Shown: positions 31,773-43,480, counted from the stretch's first letter. The stretch: DNA of 64,000 nt from Rapana venosa (GCA_028751875.1 CM054145.1:2212476-2276475), one strand, 5' to 3'. The notes: generated from the letters alone by a model not told the origin. Numbers and translations: made by a program.

Positions 31773-32269
31773 ATTAATGTACTCTATGTCAAAATTTGGC
31801 TTTGTTCATTTCCCATGAAGGATAAGGTAGAACTTTAGTTTGTGTGTCCATGGTATTTTGATTGATTCCAGACTTTTCAAAAAGGTCTGAAACTTTACGT
31901 ACAATTGGCTTTAAAGAAGATATTTGTTTTGCTCTTTTTGGAAAATGATTTCTGATTTTATTTTTACTTCGTCTGAAGTAAAAAATTTGTGGTTTTGCTT
32001 CTGAGTACATATTTTGAAACATGCCAATTGTCGGTATTCATCTAGGGGCAATTCTCCAATTTCATGATAAGTTCCAAGAGCTGGTGCATGAAAGGTACTC
32101 GAGGGCAAGTCTGTATGCCTTACAGTCCATACTTTGTAACTTTTTGAGTAGGTACTTGGGTGCATTGAAAAAGACCTCTTGCCCATAAGACAGTTTGGAA
32201 CGAATAAGGGATGTTGCTAAACATTTAAGATTTAAAGTGCTTTGTCTCCCAAAACTGCTTACTTACCAT
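31773..32269 (-). pseudogene. RT-RNase H connecting region
   Basis: Minus frames 32186-31911 and 32022-31789 contain SKSYKVWTVRHTDLPSSTFHAP-like residues (thumb/connection) and a lysine-rich linker. They join RT to RNase H and are frameshifted near 31950. No separate function. Confidence 0.55.
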
Positions 32270-33319
32270 TTAAAGTAAATTCAAACTCTTTCTTGGTTGA
32301 GTTAAGGTATATTCGATATGTGCATTCCAAGCTAGTTTAGACGTAAGAATGACACCCAAGAATGTTATTATATTTTTATATTGGATGATTTCACCGCCAA
32401 TCCTGAACAATGGTAACTCCTCTGGATTACTACCATTGTTAAAAAGTACTAGGTGTTTCTTTTCTGTAGAAAAAGAAAGGTCCATTCTCAAAATATAATC
32501 ATTTATGTTGTCAAGTTGTTTTTGATAAATTTTTCTGATGTAATTTATAGCCCGTTTTGATGTGTTTCGCTTCATGTTAACATTCATCCATATACATATG
32601 TCGTCTGCATATTGCACTAAAATGACATCATTTGATAACTTTCTTGGAAGATCGTGTAATAAAATATTGAACAAGACAGGAGCTATTACAGAACCTTGGG
32701 GTAAACCCAAATGAAGAGACCTGAAACCTGAGTATGCGTTATTTACTCGGACTTGTATAATTCTGTTACACAGAAAACTTTTAATGTAATGATATATATG
32801 ACTGGAAAACCCGAGAATTTTTTAGTTTTAGCAACAATCAAGCGTGCCAAACTTGATCATAAGCCTTTTTTAATGTAAAAAAATGTCGCTAGAACGTTTT
32901 TTTCGTCATGCAAATTGGCTTTTAATGCATGTTGAAGTTTAACCAAATTGTCTATGGCACATCGGTCTTTGTGAAAACCTGCTTGATTGACTGGGATTAT
33001 GTTATTTTTATGACAGTAATATATCAATCGTTTAAGAATAATTCGCTCCATCAATTTGCAAGTATGTGAAGTCAAGGCAATAGGTCTGTAATTACTTATA
33101 TCTGTTTTTTGGCTTTCCCTGCTTATGTATAGGAACAACTATAGACTGCTTCCACTTCATGGGCATGACACCATCAATCCAACATTTATTACAAAGTTTG
33201 TGCAGCAGAAATAAAAAGTTTTCCTGTAAATGTTTTAGCATTTCATTAGATACTGCGTCCAATCCGACAGATGTTTTCTTGTTGGAAAGTGAAAGTAATG
33301 CTTCTCTAACTTCATTCAA
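32270..33319 (-). pseudogene. Reverse transcriptase of I-type LINE, broken
   Basis: Three frame segments in order on the minus strand. 33319-33092 has KKTSVGLDAVSNEMLKHL and WKQSIVVPIHKQGKP. 33138-32857 has NYRPIALTSHTCKLMERI and NQAGFHKDRCAIDNL. 32710-32270 has GLPQGSVIAPVLFNILLHDL and the catalytic QYADDICIW (YADD at 32611-32600). Breaks occur near 33115 and between 32857 and 32710. Confidence 0.85.
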
Positions 33320-33342
33320 TAGGATTGGACCATCTGACTCTG

Positions 33343-33690
33343 TATGGTTGTACTGATGTCACCATTTATTGACTTTATAGTGAGTTTTAAAATGATAATT
33401 TTCATCCTGAAATCTGTTCAGTTGTCCATTGGACCTTTGTTGTAGATGGGCTGGACTGGATGTTTGTTAATTTGTGAAAGCAGCACCAAAGTTGTAGTAC
33501 TTGTGTGTATGATGTTGTAATGTAGCCTTACAATGACCATGACTTGTGTGTATGATGTGTGAAGTGGAAAAGCAGTGACCTAAGTAGCTAGAGCTTTGTT
33601 GTCATTTGGATCAGACTGAACTTGTGTTGATGGTCTCCTAGTGCAGAAATGATGTTTGTTTGTGATGTGTGAGAAAAGATTGTGGTGGTG
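33343..33690 (+). repeat. Module G1, second half
   Basis: Resumes directly after the target duplication with TATGGTTGTACTGATGTCAC, as at 59566, and contains GCAGTGACCTAAGTAGCTAG at about 33572. Confidence 0.75.
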
Positions 33691-34400
33691 AAGTCATGTT
33701 GTGTGGGGGGCGGAAAGAGAATAAATTGTGGTGGGGGCAAAACCCCTGGGGGCCCTTTTAGGATGACAATCCCTGGCGTTTGGGAGGCAACAGAGAGAGA
33801 GGAGAGAGGGGTAAGCAGCGTAAATTTTTTGGGGTGTGGTTTTGGTGGGAGTTGGTTAGCAAACCAGTAGTTACGTTTTTTTTTTCATTTTGCTTTGTGT
33901 GTGTGTGAGAGAGATGGGGGAGGGGGGAAACTGTGCAGGGTGTTTTAGGATTATTATTATGTTGCCGTGCATTTTGAAGCGCCTCTTTGGTCCTTTGTAA
34001 AACCAGTCCACGTTGCTTTGGGTTTTTGTACAGCTTGTTGAAGACACAATGCTCCTGTCTTAGTGATATACATTCATTTTGTTGATTTTAATTTTTGTTT
34101 GTTTTGGTCTTTAAAAGTTTTTTACCCTGTTGTTTAAAATATCATTTTGTAGTTTTTCCTTGTTTTTGTTGATTTAGTTTTTATGTGGGTGACAGGGATT
34201 TTGGATTTGGGAACTGAAATGGAAAAGAGAGGGGGTGGGGATCCACCCCCAAAAAAAAAATAATGGGAAAAGAAAAGGGGTTGGCGGCCCCACATAGAAA
34301 GAAGAGAAAAAAAATGGGGGGGGAAAAAAGGGTTTGGGGAGGCCCCACAAAAGAAAAAAGTATTTTGACCTGAGTATGTTTTATCACCATTATAATTTTG
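33691..34400 (+). repeat. Module G2, partly smeared
   Basis: GGAGGCAACAGAGAGAGAGG at 33782 is the empty site of the LINE found at 51442-52801. The rest parallels 52812-53450, including the purine-rich block at 34215-34350. Confidence 0.65.
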
Positions 34401-34404
34401 TGTT

Positions 34405-34715
34405 GAGTTTGTAATAAAGCAGTGTACCCCAACGTAAAATTTCGTGTATCCAAAACTAATCAAGATCAGGACCAAAGTAATAAAGATCAGTTTTTCCCAG
34501 AGAAATAAGATCAGTGTACCCAGACAAAATCAAGATCAGTTGGGGAAAACGTAATCAAATCATTATCCAGACGTAATAAAGATCGTGCATCCAAAGATAA
34601 TCAAGATCTGGCCCAAATGAATAAAGATCAGTGTACCAAGACGAAATAAAGATCAGTGATCCGAGATAACAAGATCAGTGTATCCAGACGTTTTTCAAGT
34701 CAGTGATCATTTTTC
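34405..34715. repeat. AT-rich minisatellite (about 25 bp unit)
   Basis: About ten degenerate units of the type AATAAAGATCAGTGTACCCA, spaced about 23-32 bp. It occurs between G2 and Z; a remnant is at 19130-19260. No copy follows G2 at 8.7 or 53.5 kb. Confidence 0.75.
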
Positions 34716-34739
34716 CCACAGAAAGTCTATTTGTGAACT

Positions 34740-35750
34740 GTAGTGCCATACATCATTTGCTTCGGTTTAAAGGTGGATAGACAGCGGCTTTACCGCGAGT
34801 GGGAAAAAAAGCTGCTGCAATCTCACAGAAGGGAAAAAATGAAACGGGACGTTAAATTTGTTGCTGAAACTCAAGAAAAGGGTAGTTATAGTACGCACAC
34901 AAAAAAAAAAAAAAAAAGGTGGCGTGCTCTTGTGGCATGCGTTTCCCCCCGGGGAGAGCACCCCAAATTTATGAGGAATTCTCGGACTTAAGGGGATAAA
35001 AGAAAGAAAGAAAATCCCATTTCTTTTAAAATTTTTTTTTTTTAATTGTCCTTGGGAAAAAAAATCATGGTTTGTTAGAAGTCTAGATTGTGTCTGGTTA
35101 ATTATCTTTGATTGCTCAATCGTGTAGATTTGTTGACATCTACGGGATGTTAGGCGTTCTTTGTTGAAGGACTTTTTTCTCCTGCAAGGAGTCTTCACTG
35201 CTCTAAAATCTCATCACGCAAGGACACTTATAATAATATAATAAAAAAGGGAACTTATAGTGCATATCTTAAAAAGCAAATAAAGGCATGCATTCCCCTA
35301 ATTTTACACAGTCTACAACCAATGCAAATATTCAATATTCAAAAGATATTAAAAAACTGGTACGTTCCCGCCCCAAAATCTGGGTCGGGAAGAGAAGAGT
35401 TTAACCCGGGTGGTGTCGTTTTTTTTTTTCAGTTCAACCTGGGGTTTTAACCAGGTTTATGAAAGAAACTTCGATCAATATTTGTTCAAAAATGAAATCA
35501 AATGAGATCGCTTTACCTTTGGGCAGACGATTGCACATTGACAACACTTGAAAGGGAGTTTAAAGGAGTCAGAGAGGTTGATGTTAATGTGGTGTTTTAG
35601 GATAACTGCGAGGAATGGATGAGCATGGAAGAGATGTGGGAGTGGGAGAGCAGAAAAAATTTGGGGGCGGGGAAAAAGTCAGTGTAGAGCTGTTGAAAAA
35701 ACGGGGGAAAGTTTGGGGTTTTTAACAGTTTCATACCATCGCGATACACA
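34740..35750. repeat. Module Z, first part (smeared)
   Basis: Parallel to 19280-20270. It contains a SINE-like piece at 34890-35000 (CCGGGGAGAGCACCCCAAAT), a minisatellite remnant at 35165-35225, and GGGAAGAGAAGAGTTTAACC. No coding sequence. Confidence 0.5.
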
Positions 35751-35939
35751 AAACTACAGAAACGTTTTGTAAAAGTCTTTTACACGGAAGAAGCGGGTTG
35801 ATAAAGGGGGAAGAAAAGCGGAGTTGTCCTTGGTTCGGTGGTACGGTAGTGAGTCGAAGCAAGGGGGGAACGGATTGGGGGGGCCACGGGCGATGACTCT
35901 GGGCAGGGGTTCCTCGTTATTTTTTTTTTTTTCGGCTTT

Positions 35940-36480
35940 TGATCCCTTGGGATGGCTTCTTCCGCTCTGCCCCCTCTGTGATTGCCACCTTGTTGTTGGG
36001 GGGCCTTTTGCTCCCACGCCCTCCTCTTCTCTTCCACATTACCAACCCAAAAAGATCTCCCCTTCATTGGGAGGGCCTCCTCTTCTTTTTCCCCTCCTTT
36101 CGTCTTTCTTGCTCTTGCCCCCTTTTCTCCTCCACCCCCTGGGGACTGCCCCCAGATCCACTTAGGATGGCCTCCTCTTTCCTCCTTATGTGACTCCAGA
36201 TCTCTCCCCTTTTCACCCTTCTCGCCTTGCACGCCCCTCAGCGGAGATTCTCTCCGGGTCCATTTACAAAGATCCATGCCCCTCTGCAGCCTCCTCGCAG
36301 GGATTTTCTCCCGGGGCATTAACAAAGCATCCCGTCCCTTGAGGCATTGTTCCTTTTCTGCAATTTCTTTTCTTCTTTGGAGGGTCTCAGGGCCCCCATT
36401 GCGCTACTTCAAGCTCAAACCTTTTTATTTCCTCAGCGTTTTTTCGGTCCGTTTCTTTGTCAGGGTTTGACATTTTGGGT
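35940..36480 (+). repeat. Pyrimidine-rich tandem repeat of module Z
   Basis: Same array as at 20430-21000, with units containing TCAGCGGAGATTCTCTCC, GGGTCCATTTACAAAG and GCATTGTTCCTTTTCTGCAA at the end. Strong C/T bias on the + strand. Confidence 0.6.
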
Positions 36481-36539
36481 CCAGTTAATTTACGAAGCCA
36501 TTGCGAAACAGACGTAGACCCTGCCCCTTTTCCCCAACT

Positions 36540-37005
36540 CAGTCATTTAAGGGCAAATCATCAGTGCAAGGACTACTTCAGACTGCAAGGACTCTTCAAC
36601 GCAAGGGCTTCTTTTCCTGTAAGGACTTCTTTATATGCAAGGGGCTACTTCATCAGGGAAGGACTTCTTCATCAGTGCAAGGCTCTTTTATCATGCAAAG
36701 GTTCTTCTTGCAAGGACTACGTCATCACTGCAAGGACTTCTTATCAGTGCAAGGCTACTTCTCATGCAAGGAATTCTTTACCTGCAAAGATTCTTTCTGG
36801 CAAGGCTTCTTCATCAGGCAGGATACGTATCACTGCAAGGCTTTTTCTCAGCAAGGATATTATCACTGCAAGGATTCTTCATCATGCAAGGACTTTTATC
36901 ACGGGAAGGACTTTTTCATCTGCAAGGATCTTCACCCACTGAAGGATTTTTCATCCTGCAGGACTTCTTCATCACTGCAAAGGACTTCTTCTTCTTTTGG
37001 GTTCT
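36540..37005 (+). repeat. Module Z minisatellite (A-like 20 bp units)
   Basis: About twenty imperfect units of GCAAGGACTTCTTCATCAST. The units vary much more than in module A at 8930-9250, partly through sequence error. Confidence 0.65.
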
Positions 37006-37009
37006 GGGT

Positions 37010-37665
37010 TGTTGTGGAACAGATTTTGGGAAATTTACAATTGCGTGCAGGTCACCACCGGGGCCCTACAGTTTTGCTCCAGAGGGTTGGGGCTCAGGCC
37101 CCACTCCAGCCTTGCGTTGGAGGGTCCTGCGTCTTTGTAGGTGTGGGCCGTATCTGTTCTTCTTTTCCCCCAGGGCACATTGAGATGGTAATTTCAAATT
37201 TCGTGGAGGTGTTTATTCAGCCTGTTGGCCCCGTGTAGTCGAAAAAGACCCCCTGTCTTGTCATGAAAACTGGTGATAAGGGGGCGGGGTTTTAGTGGGA
37301 ACTGAAGAGAGATTTTATTTTTTTCTCCCTTAGGTTTTACAGGATTGTTCTCTTTTCTCCTCTCTTTCCCCCTCTTGTCTGCTTTTCATTTCCTTTTAAA
37401 GCCGCAGTGGGAGGGGTCCATGGGGGCTCTATGGTAAGGGTTAAGACTGTGCAGTGCCTTTTTCCAGTTTTTTCAGTTGTCCGGTTATAGGGGCACACAA
37501 GAGTTGTCGTCAGGAAGAGACTTGGGTTTTTGTCCCCTCGTGTTGAGACATTTGCTGCATGGATCGGGGTTCTACTTCAGCCTTGTTTTTAGTACAATTT
37601 CGGCTGTTGGTACTTCGGCCTGCCATTCCCTTTTGGGTACTGAAAGTGACCCCCCCCCCCTCCAC
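37010..37665. other. Module Z spacer
   Basis: Parallel to 21490-22110. No gene seen. Confidence 0.45.
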
Positions 37666-37669
37666 ATTG

Positions 37670-37875
37670 GCATCACACTGCAAAGGGTAACTCACGCAAG
37701 GGGTTTTTTCACTGCAAGGCTATTCATCACTGCAAGGATTCTCTCACTGCAAGGTTTTTCATCACTGCAAGGGCTACTTCATATCACGCAAGGGTTCAAC
37801 ACTACAAGGGCTTTTCTTGCCAGGCTTCACAATCAAATTCACCGGTTCCTTTCAAAAATATGGGTCGTCCCCTGT
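37670..37875 (+). repeat. Module A, smeared copy
   Basis: Units CACTGCAAGGATTCTCTCAC and CACTGCAAGGGCTACTTCAT, then TTGCCAGGCTTCACAATCAA and a corrupted donor CCTTTCAAAAATATGGGTCG where clean copies have CCCTTCAAGGTATGGTTCTG. Confidence 0.6.
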
Positions 37876-37989
37876 GTTGTTCATTCTTTCAAAGTTGCCC
37901 CATTCCTTTAGAACTGTGAGCTTCACCCGGGTGAGGTTTTTGTGGGGGGACCCCCCACACGTTTAGGTGCGCATTCCGGGGATGGTTGT

Positions 37990-38265
37990 TTAAACTTGGG
38001 AAAGCGCACCCCTGTGCATAAAATCCTCTTGCAACAGGTGGAATGGGATTTTAATGTGCGCACGATATGTTGTGCATGTATTCACACACAGAGCCTCAAT
38101 TTATAGTCTCATCAAAAGGACTTTGACATTCAGTTTGATTTTTTTGTCAAACAGGGAAGAAAGGGCAAGGGTGGAATCAACCGAACCTCGGTTTTTTGTT
38201 AGGCAGGTGAATGTCTTAACCATCCCGCCACCTTCCTTTTTTATTTCCAAAAGAAAATGATTTAA
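37990..38265 (-). mobile_element. SINE between modules A and B
   Basis: Ortholog of 9490-9830; GGCAGGTGAATGTCTTAACC and AAAGGACTTTGACATTCAG remain readable. Confidence 0.65.
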
Positions 38266-38539
38266 TTGGGTTTGGGTTTAAGTGCCTGATGACAGCTGTT
38301 GAAGAGGGTGAAACTGACGCTGTGTGTTGGAACAAGTTGATGAATTGTTTTTTTTTTTAAATAGCAAAGTTCAGAATAAAATGGTAATTATGAGCAGAAA
38401 GCGCTGCATAAATTCATGATGTTAATGTTTACTGTGCTATTTTGTTATTTAATTTCTTTTGTTTTATTCTTTTTTTTTTAAAAGAATGTTGGTTTCTCCC
38501 TTTAGATAATATTGATAAAATGTTTTGCATTTTGTATCG

Positions 38540-38760
38540 ACGAAAAAACATCACAAAAACTTTAATGGCTTTGATTTCTCATCCCAGGGTTTTTAGTCTC
38601 GGGCTTTCAGCCCTCGCACCCGGACTTAACACCAAACTGCAGCTTTCATCACCCAAATTCACATCACCGGAAACTTCATCTTCAAACGCAGTCTTTATCT
38701 TCATAGGACTTTAAAAATCAAATTTAAATTGTTTCCCGCAAGGGATGGTTCGTATCTGCG
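38540..38760 (+). repeat. Module B, smeared copy
   Basis: Contains TTCATCACCCAAATTCACAT and AACTTCATCTTCAAACGCAG, then CCCGCAAGGGATGGTTCG (corrupted GCAAGGTATGGTTCTG). Confidence 0.6.
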
Positions 38761-38854
38761 TCTACATTTTTTTTCTATAGACACTCTAAAGGGTACTGGG
38801 TTGATACAGGTGTTACAAAGTTTCTGGGAAACTGCTGTTGGGGATGTGTGACAT

Positions 38855-39128
38855 GTTGTTTTTGAGCCAGAAGGCCCCCGAGCCGGGGGCTTATCCCCGG
38901 GTTTTTGTAGGTTAAGCGAAATGATGGTTTTTCACCCCCCCGTGAAGGACGCAGTCTGTCGCAAAACTTCCCAGCAGAGCTGTACCACTTGTACACTGGT
39001 GGAGGAGGAAAATAGGGGTTTTAAAAGGGCTTCCCAAGGACCAACCCCCAGCCCAGCGGGGATCGAACCCGGGGACCTGGATCACGAGTGACCCCCTAAA
39101 CACTCGCCCCGGGGCCTCCTTTGCCGGA
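38855..39128 (-). mobile_element. tRNA-derived SINE of a second type
   Basis: On the minus strand, CGGGGCGAGTGTTTAGGGGG is followed by the B-box region CCCCGGGTTCGATCCCCGC. The body (GTGTACAAGTGGTACAGCTC) differs from the other SINE family of this window. It lies exactly between the tail of module B and a piece of module E, where C and D are missing. Confidence 0.65.
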
Positions 39129-39129
39129 T

Positions 39130-39266
39130 AACTTCTCAAAATTTTTCATTGTCCAGGGCTTTGTCTTTTCCCGGAACTTCATCACAAGACTTCTTCATTG
39201 TCACAAGGACTTTGTCTTTTCCGGGTAACTTCTATCAAGATTTTTCACTTCCCAAAGGGCCCCTTT
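39130..39266 (+). repeat. Module E fragment
   Basis: CTTCATCACAAGACTTCTTC and ACAAGGACTTTGTCTTTTCC match module E at 47880. Cut by the gap. Confidence 0.6.
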
Positions 39267-39766
39267 NNNNNNNNNNNNNNNNNNNNNNNNNNNNNNNNNN
39301 NNNNNNNNNNNNNNNNNNNNNNNNNNNNNNNNNNNNNNNNNNNNNNNNNNNNNNNNNNNNNNNNNNNNNNNNNNNNNNNNNNNNNNNNNNNNNNNNNNNN
39401 NNNNNNNNNNNNNNNNNNNNNNNNNNNNNNNNNNNNNNNNNNNNNNNNNNNNNNNNNNNNNNNNNNNNNNNNNNNNNNNNNNNNNNNNNNNNNNNNNNNN
39501 NNNNNNNNNNNNNNNNNNNNNNNNNNNNNNNNNNNNNNNNNNNNNNNNNNNNNNNNNNNNNNNNNNNNNNNNNNNNNNNNNNNNNNNNNNNNNNNNNNNN
39601 NNNNNNNNNNNNNNNNNNNNNNNNNNNNNNNNNNNNNNNNNNNNNNNNNNNNNNNNNNNNNNNNNNNNNNNNNNNNNNNNNNNNNNNNNNNNNNNNNNNN
39701 NNNNNNNNNNNNNNNNNNNNNNNNNNNNNNNNNNNNNNNNNNNNNNNNNNNNNNNNNNNNNNNNNN
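39267..39766. other. Assembly gap (500 N)
   Basis: Exactly 500 N, the same size as the gap at 7017-7516. It lies between a module E fragment and the 3' end of an RTE, so sequence order here is a scaffold decision. Confidence 1.
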
Positions 39767-39950
39767 CATTGGGGAAAGAAGAAGAGGAGCCCAAGGAAAA
39801 ACTGGGGGATAAAAACAGTGAAGGGAAAGGGCCCGAATCAAAAAAAACCCGGAAAAAGGGCAAAAAACAGAGAGAGGAATGGAGGGAACTGGTTGTTGGT
39901 CTTTGGGGTGCCCCCACGGTCGTAGCTAGGGACAGATAGATGATGTAGTG
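39767..39950 (+). pseudogene. RTE 3' end, duplicate of 47.3-47.5 kb
   Basis: CAGAGAGAGGAATGGAGGGA, TGCCCCCACGGTCG and GGGACAGATAGATGATG match the last 150 bp of the RTE at 44340-47518, and module D tail follows in the same way. This is a duplicate of the already interrupted locus. Confidence 0.75.
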
Positions 39951-40190
39951 TTAAGGGGGGGAGGGGGGCTGGGAGTTGGGGAGGGGGGGGGGGGGGGGGG
40001 GTGTAAATGTAGAGTTAAAATTGTAAAAAAAGCTGTAGCGTAGTGGGCGAAGAGGTGATGTTTATTTAGTGTGGACTGTGCTGTGTTTGAGATTTCTTTT
40101 TTTAATCCAAAAATTTAATTCATTAGTAAATGGCTTGCTCATTACTTACCGATTTTTTTTTTTTTGGATAATAATGTTTTCCTGTTTTCT
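39951..40190 (+). repeat. Module D tail with G-rich tract
   Basis: GAGGGGGGCTGGGAGTTGGG followed by a G run of about 21, then TGTAAATGTAGAGTTAAAAT; same as 47530-47790. Confidence 0.65.
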
Positions 40191-40199
40191 TTGATTCCC

Positions 40200-40400
40200 A
40201 GACTCTTCGCCAGAATTTCTTGATGGCAAGGACTTTTTTCCCGTAAGGACTTTCCCTTTTTGCCAGGAAAATCAAAAAGACTTTTTTTGTCAAAAGGTTT
40301 TGTCTTTCCCGGGATAACTTCATCACAAGATTTTTAATTGTCAAAGGATTTCTTGTCACTGAAAAACTTCATCGTTTTTTTCCTCAGCAGATTTCAAGGT
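40200..40400 (+). repeat. Module E, smeared copy
   Basis: ACTCTTCGCCAGAATTTCTT, then TTTCCCGGGATAACTTCATC and TTCCTCAGCAGATTTCAAGG; the strong donor of clean copies (ATG|GTGAGT) is no longer readable. Confidence 0.6.
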
Positions 40401-40845
40401 TCACAAAGGGGTGGTGTTTTGTTGTTTTTTTTTTCAATTTTCCACCCATTTTTTCCTTGCACCTAAAGATAGCGCACCCTTCCGCTTTGGGGAATGGGTT
40501 TTGGGTTGGAACGACCGAGGAAGTGGTGATGTGACTGCAGGTAAAATTTCCTGAAACGGCGTTTGTGGTGCCTTTTGCCCGCCTCAGTCAAAGCACCACT
40601 ACTGTCCTGCCCTGATTTTATGTAGATAATTTTTATATGACGTAAAAATTTCTTTTTTTTCCTTAAAAAAGGGTGTTTCCGCTTTTAAAAAGTCCTGATG
40701 ATTGATGCGTATGCCCCATTTTCCCCGTGAAATTGTTTCATATTTTTAAACAATATTTGTTTTCTTTTTTTTGTTTATTGACATGTTTTTTCTGTTTTTT
40801 AGGTAATAACTTTATTTTTACATCCTAGGTCTTACACCGGGCTTC
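40401..40845. repeat. E-F spacer
   Basis: Matches 48015-48520: GATTTTATGTAGATAATTTT, then TGTTTCCGCTTTTAAAAAGT and the tract before the F acceptor. No gene. Confidence 0.6.
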
Positions 40846-41060
40846 AAATTGACCATGGTGAGACGCATCTTTCTGCATTGTGGCCAAACTTTTATCCACC
40901 AAAACTTCTCATCAAAGACTTCATCATCACCGGAGGTCCATCACCAAGACTTCATCATGCCAAATTTATCATCACGGAAAAATTTTACATCGTTCATCAA
41001 AAAAGGCTTCAAGCAAAGATTCCTCAAGATAAGATTCTTTGTCGCCAAAATTTTTAAAGC
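40846..41060 (+). repeat. Module F, smeared copy
   Basis: Head CAAATTGACCATGGTGAGAC (elsewhere AAACTTGACCATGGCCAAGA), units TCATCACCGGAGGTCCATCA, ending where the LINE begins. Confidence 0.65.
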
Positions 41061-42275
41061 AAAAACGTTTTGGGATTACGGACGTCATTTGGTTTATTCA
41101 TACCTTACGGCCATTCTACACAGTTTTAGTAAAAAAGATCAATCATCACCTGCAAAAAAGGGAAAATGGAGTCCCCCCAAAGGTTTTGGGTTTGGGCCCT
41201 GTTTTTTTCATCCTTTCCTGCTCCTCTTCAATATTTAATCCATCATCAATCAAATCATTTTTAGCCGATGACTCTCGATTGTTGCAGTGGGTACCCTGAA
41301 AAACTGCCTTCTTCTTACAAAAATTTGGCTATGCTGTTTCGTAATCAAGATAAAAAAGAAACCATGTTGTAGGGACCAAACAAAAACTCTCTCCATCACA
41401 ACGCTTCAAAAGAAATTGGAATACTCTTCCCCTTCCATAAGTGAAATATTTGGGTCGTTATCGACAGCACCTCTCAATGCAAAAAATTCATACCCCGACC
41501 TGAGGTATGCTATATCAATTAGAGCAAATAAGTGCAAATTTAAAATACTGTCCATGTGCAACATCCAAAACTGTCGAACTCTCATTTTTTAATTGGACTA
41601 TTGCAATTTTTTCTGGCTGGTCTGCCCCGCTCATCAAACCACTCCCTTCAAAGTATTTAAAATTGTATCTTGACTAGTCCTCGGAAGAAAAAAACAGAGC
41701 ACCTTAAATCCCCTTTGATTCCTTCCCCTGGGTGCCTGTCCACAGAGATAAGCTATAAAATCAGTACCCCCTTTTTCAAGTGTTTGCAAAAAACGCTCCC
41801 CTCCTCTGGATGTGTGCACCCAACTCCTTCTCGTTCCTCCCTCTGCTGCAAACCCTTTTTTTATGAATACGAGGTTCAACCATCACGTTGGCCGTCGCTC
41901 TTTTCTGTTTCTGGTGCGGTGTTTGGGATGAGCACTCCTCTTTTCGCCGAAAGCCACTTATGCACTTTTAAATCCAGCCTCAAGATTATTTATTAAAAAG
42001 TTAAATTTTTCCCCCCTGTTTATCTCAAATTTGCCCCCGTTTAAGGGGCCGAAATCCCCCACTCTCCCAAAGTGTATAACCTGCATGTGTGTGTGTGTGT
42101 GTGTCCAACGCGCGATGTGTGCCACGCGGGGTGTGTGTGTACTTTTGAATTTGTGAACTTGTTAATTGGTATGGTTGTATGTGTTTATTGGTTTTGGGTT
42201 GTATGTAATGGGGTTTTTGTTGCAAGTGCTTTGATTATTTTTCAAGATTAGGAAAAAAAATTTCCATTCTTATTA
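41061..42275 (+). pseudogene. CR1/L2-like LINE in module F, heavily smeared
   Basis: Same element and insertion site as 48792-50099. Traces of SKKDQSSPAK, GFGPCFF (from VLGPVLF) and ADDSR are visible in different frames. Frameshifts occur every 50-100 bp. The GT-rich 3' region lies at 42080-42160. Confidence 0.7.
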
Positions 42276-42469
42276 TTACGATTTTTCACGCAAAGATTTT
42301 TCTTTGTTAAGAGTTAAAAACCCCTAACTTCTCATTTTTGGGTTAATCTTCCCCAAGATATCTCTCTGACATGACTTTGATTATCACTGAAAAATCTTAT
42401 TGTGCAATGTAATGGAATTCTTTTTTTCCAGAAAAATGTTTTTAATTTTGTTCTTTTTACATGTAGCCT

Positions 42470-42665
42470 TGTGCCTGCGATTTTGTAAATGTTGTCATCG
42501 CTCCCTTAAGCCCGGGCCCATTTGCAAAAGGCAGAACGGTTTAAAACATGTGCACAAAATGTTTTTTATGGGGTGACACGTGGGACCCCGGGTTTTGTCT
42601 CCTCTGTGGATGTGTGATTTTGGGGTTTGGTTTTTTTTTTTTATTGGGGGGGGGGGGGGGGGGTA
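42470..42665 (-). mobile_element. SINE body fragment with G tract
   Basis: Same as 29555-29765; ends in a G run of about 23 at 42643-42663. Confidence 0.6.
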
Positions 42666-42689
42666 AGTAAGGTTTAAAGCAAAGGGGGC

Positions 42690-43480
42690 GGGGACTTTAG
42701 AAAAAAGGATGTTCAGATGAAAAAAAGTCACAGTGGCATTATGATGTACATGCTTCTTCACAACAGAGTGCGCCTTGTTCTTATGACAGTGTTCAGTCTG
42801 GATGGATTTGGGGTTGTGTGTGTGTTGTTTTCTTTTCATTAAAAAATTCGAGTTGTTGGTGCCATGACTTTGTTGTGTGTTTTTCTTATTGCCTTTTGCG
42901 TTTTGATGGGTGTGTGTAGGTGACATGAATTTTGGATGTCAGGAAAAATGATAATTGAAGTGGGCAAAAAGAGGAGGATGAGAGGACCCACAGAAAAAAG
43001 AAAAAAAAATGGGAAAAGAAAAGGTGGTTGGAAGGGCCCCATCAAAATGATAAAAAAGAGAAAAAGAAAGGAAAAAAACAAAATGGGGAAAAAAGAAAAG
43101 GTGGTTTGGAGGCCCAACAAAATAAAAAAAAGAAAAAAAAAAAATGGGGAAAAGAAAAGGTGGTTGGAGGCCCCCCCAAAAAAAAAAAAAAATCAACAAT
43201 GAAAATGTGTCTGACTCTGTATATGGCTGTTCTGATGTCACATTTATAGACATTATAGTGAGTTTCAAATGATAAATTTTATTCCTGAAATATGTTGTGT
43301 TGTCATCCATTGAATACCTTTGTTGTAAGATGGGCTGACTGGATGTTTGTGAATTTATCGTGATGGAAAGCAGCCCAAAGTTGTAGTACTTGTGTGATAT
43401 GATGTTGTATGTGCCTTACAATGACCATGACTTGTGTGTTATGATGTGTGAAGTGGATAAAGCAGTGACCTAAGGGGTGT
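42690..43480 (+). repeat. Module G1, three purine-rich 60 bp units
   Basis: 42765-43190 is nearly identical to 59100-59530, including unusual details such as GATGAGAGGACCCACAG and AAGGGCCCCATCAAAATG. Two such copies in one window, far more alike than other G1 copies, point to a recent duplication or to assembly duplication. Confidence 0.8.

Larger units (their letters stand above)
30670..33332 (-). mobile_element. I-type LINE with RT and RNase H, 5'-truncated
   Basis: A 2,663 bp insertion in module G1, bounded by TCTGACTCTG at 30660-30669 and 33333-33342; the empty site is seen at 59555. The minus strand holds RT blocks from 33319 to 32270, a spacer, an RNase H domain at 31772-31197, then a 3' UTR ending in a short (CAA)n tail at 30670. 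The endonuclease and ORF1 are absent. RT plus RNase H in this order is typical of the I superfamily (I, Ingi/Vingi, Nimb and relatives). Confidence 0.85.
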
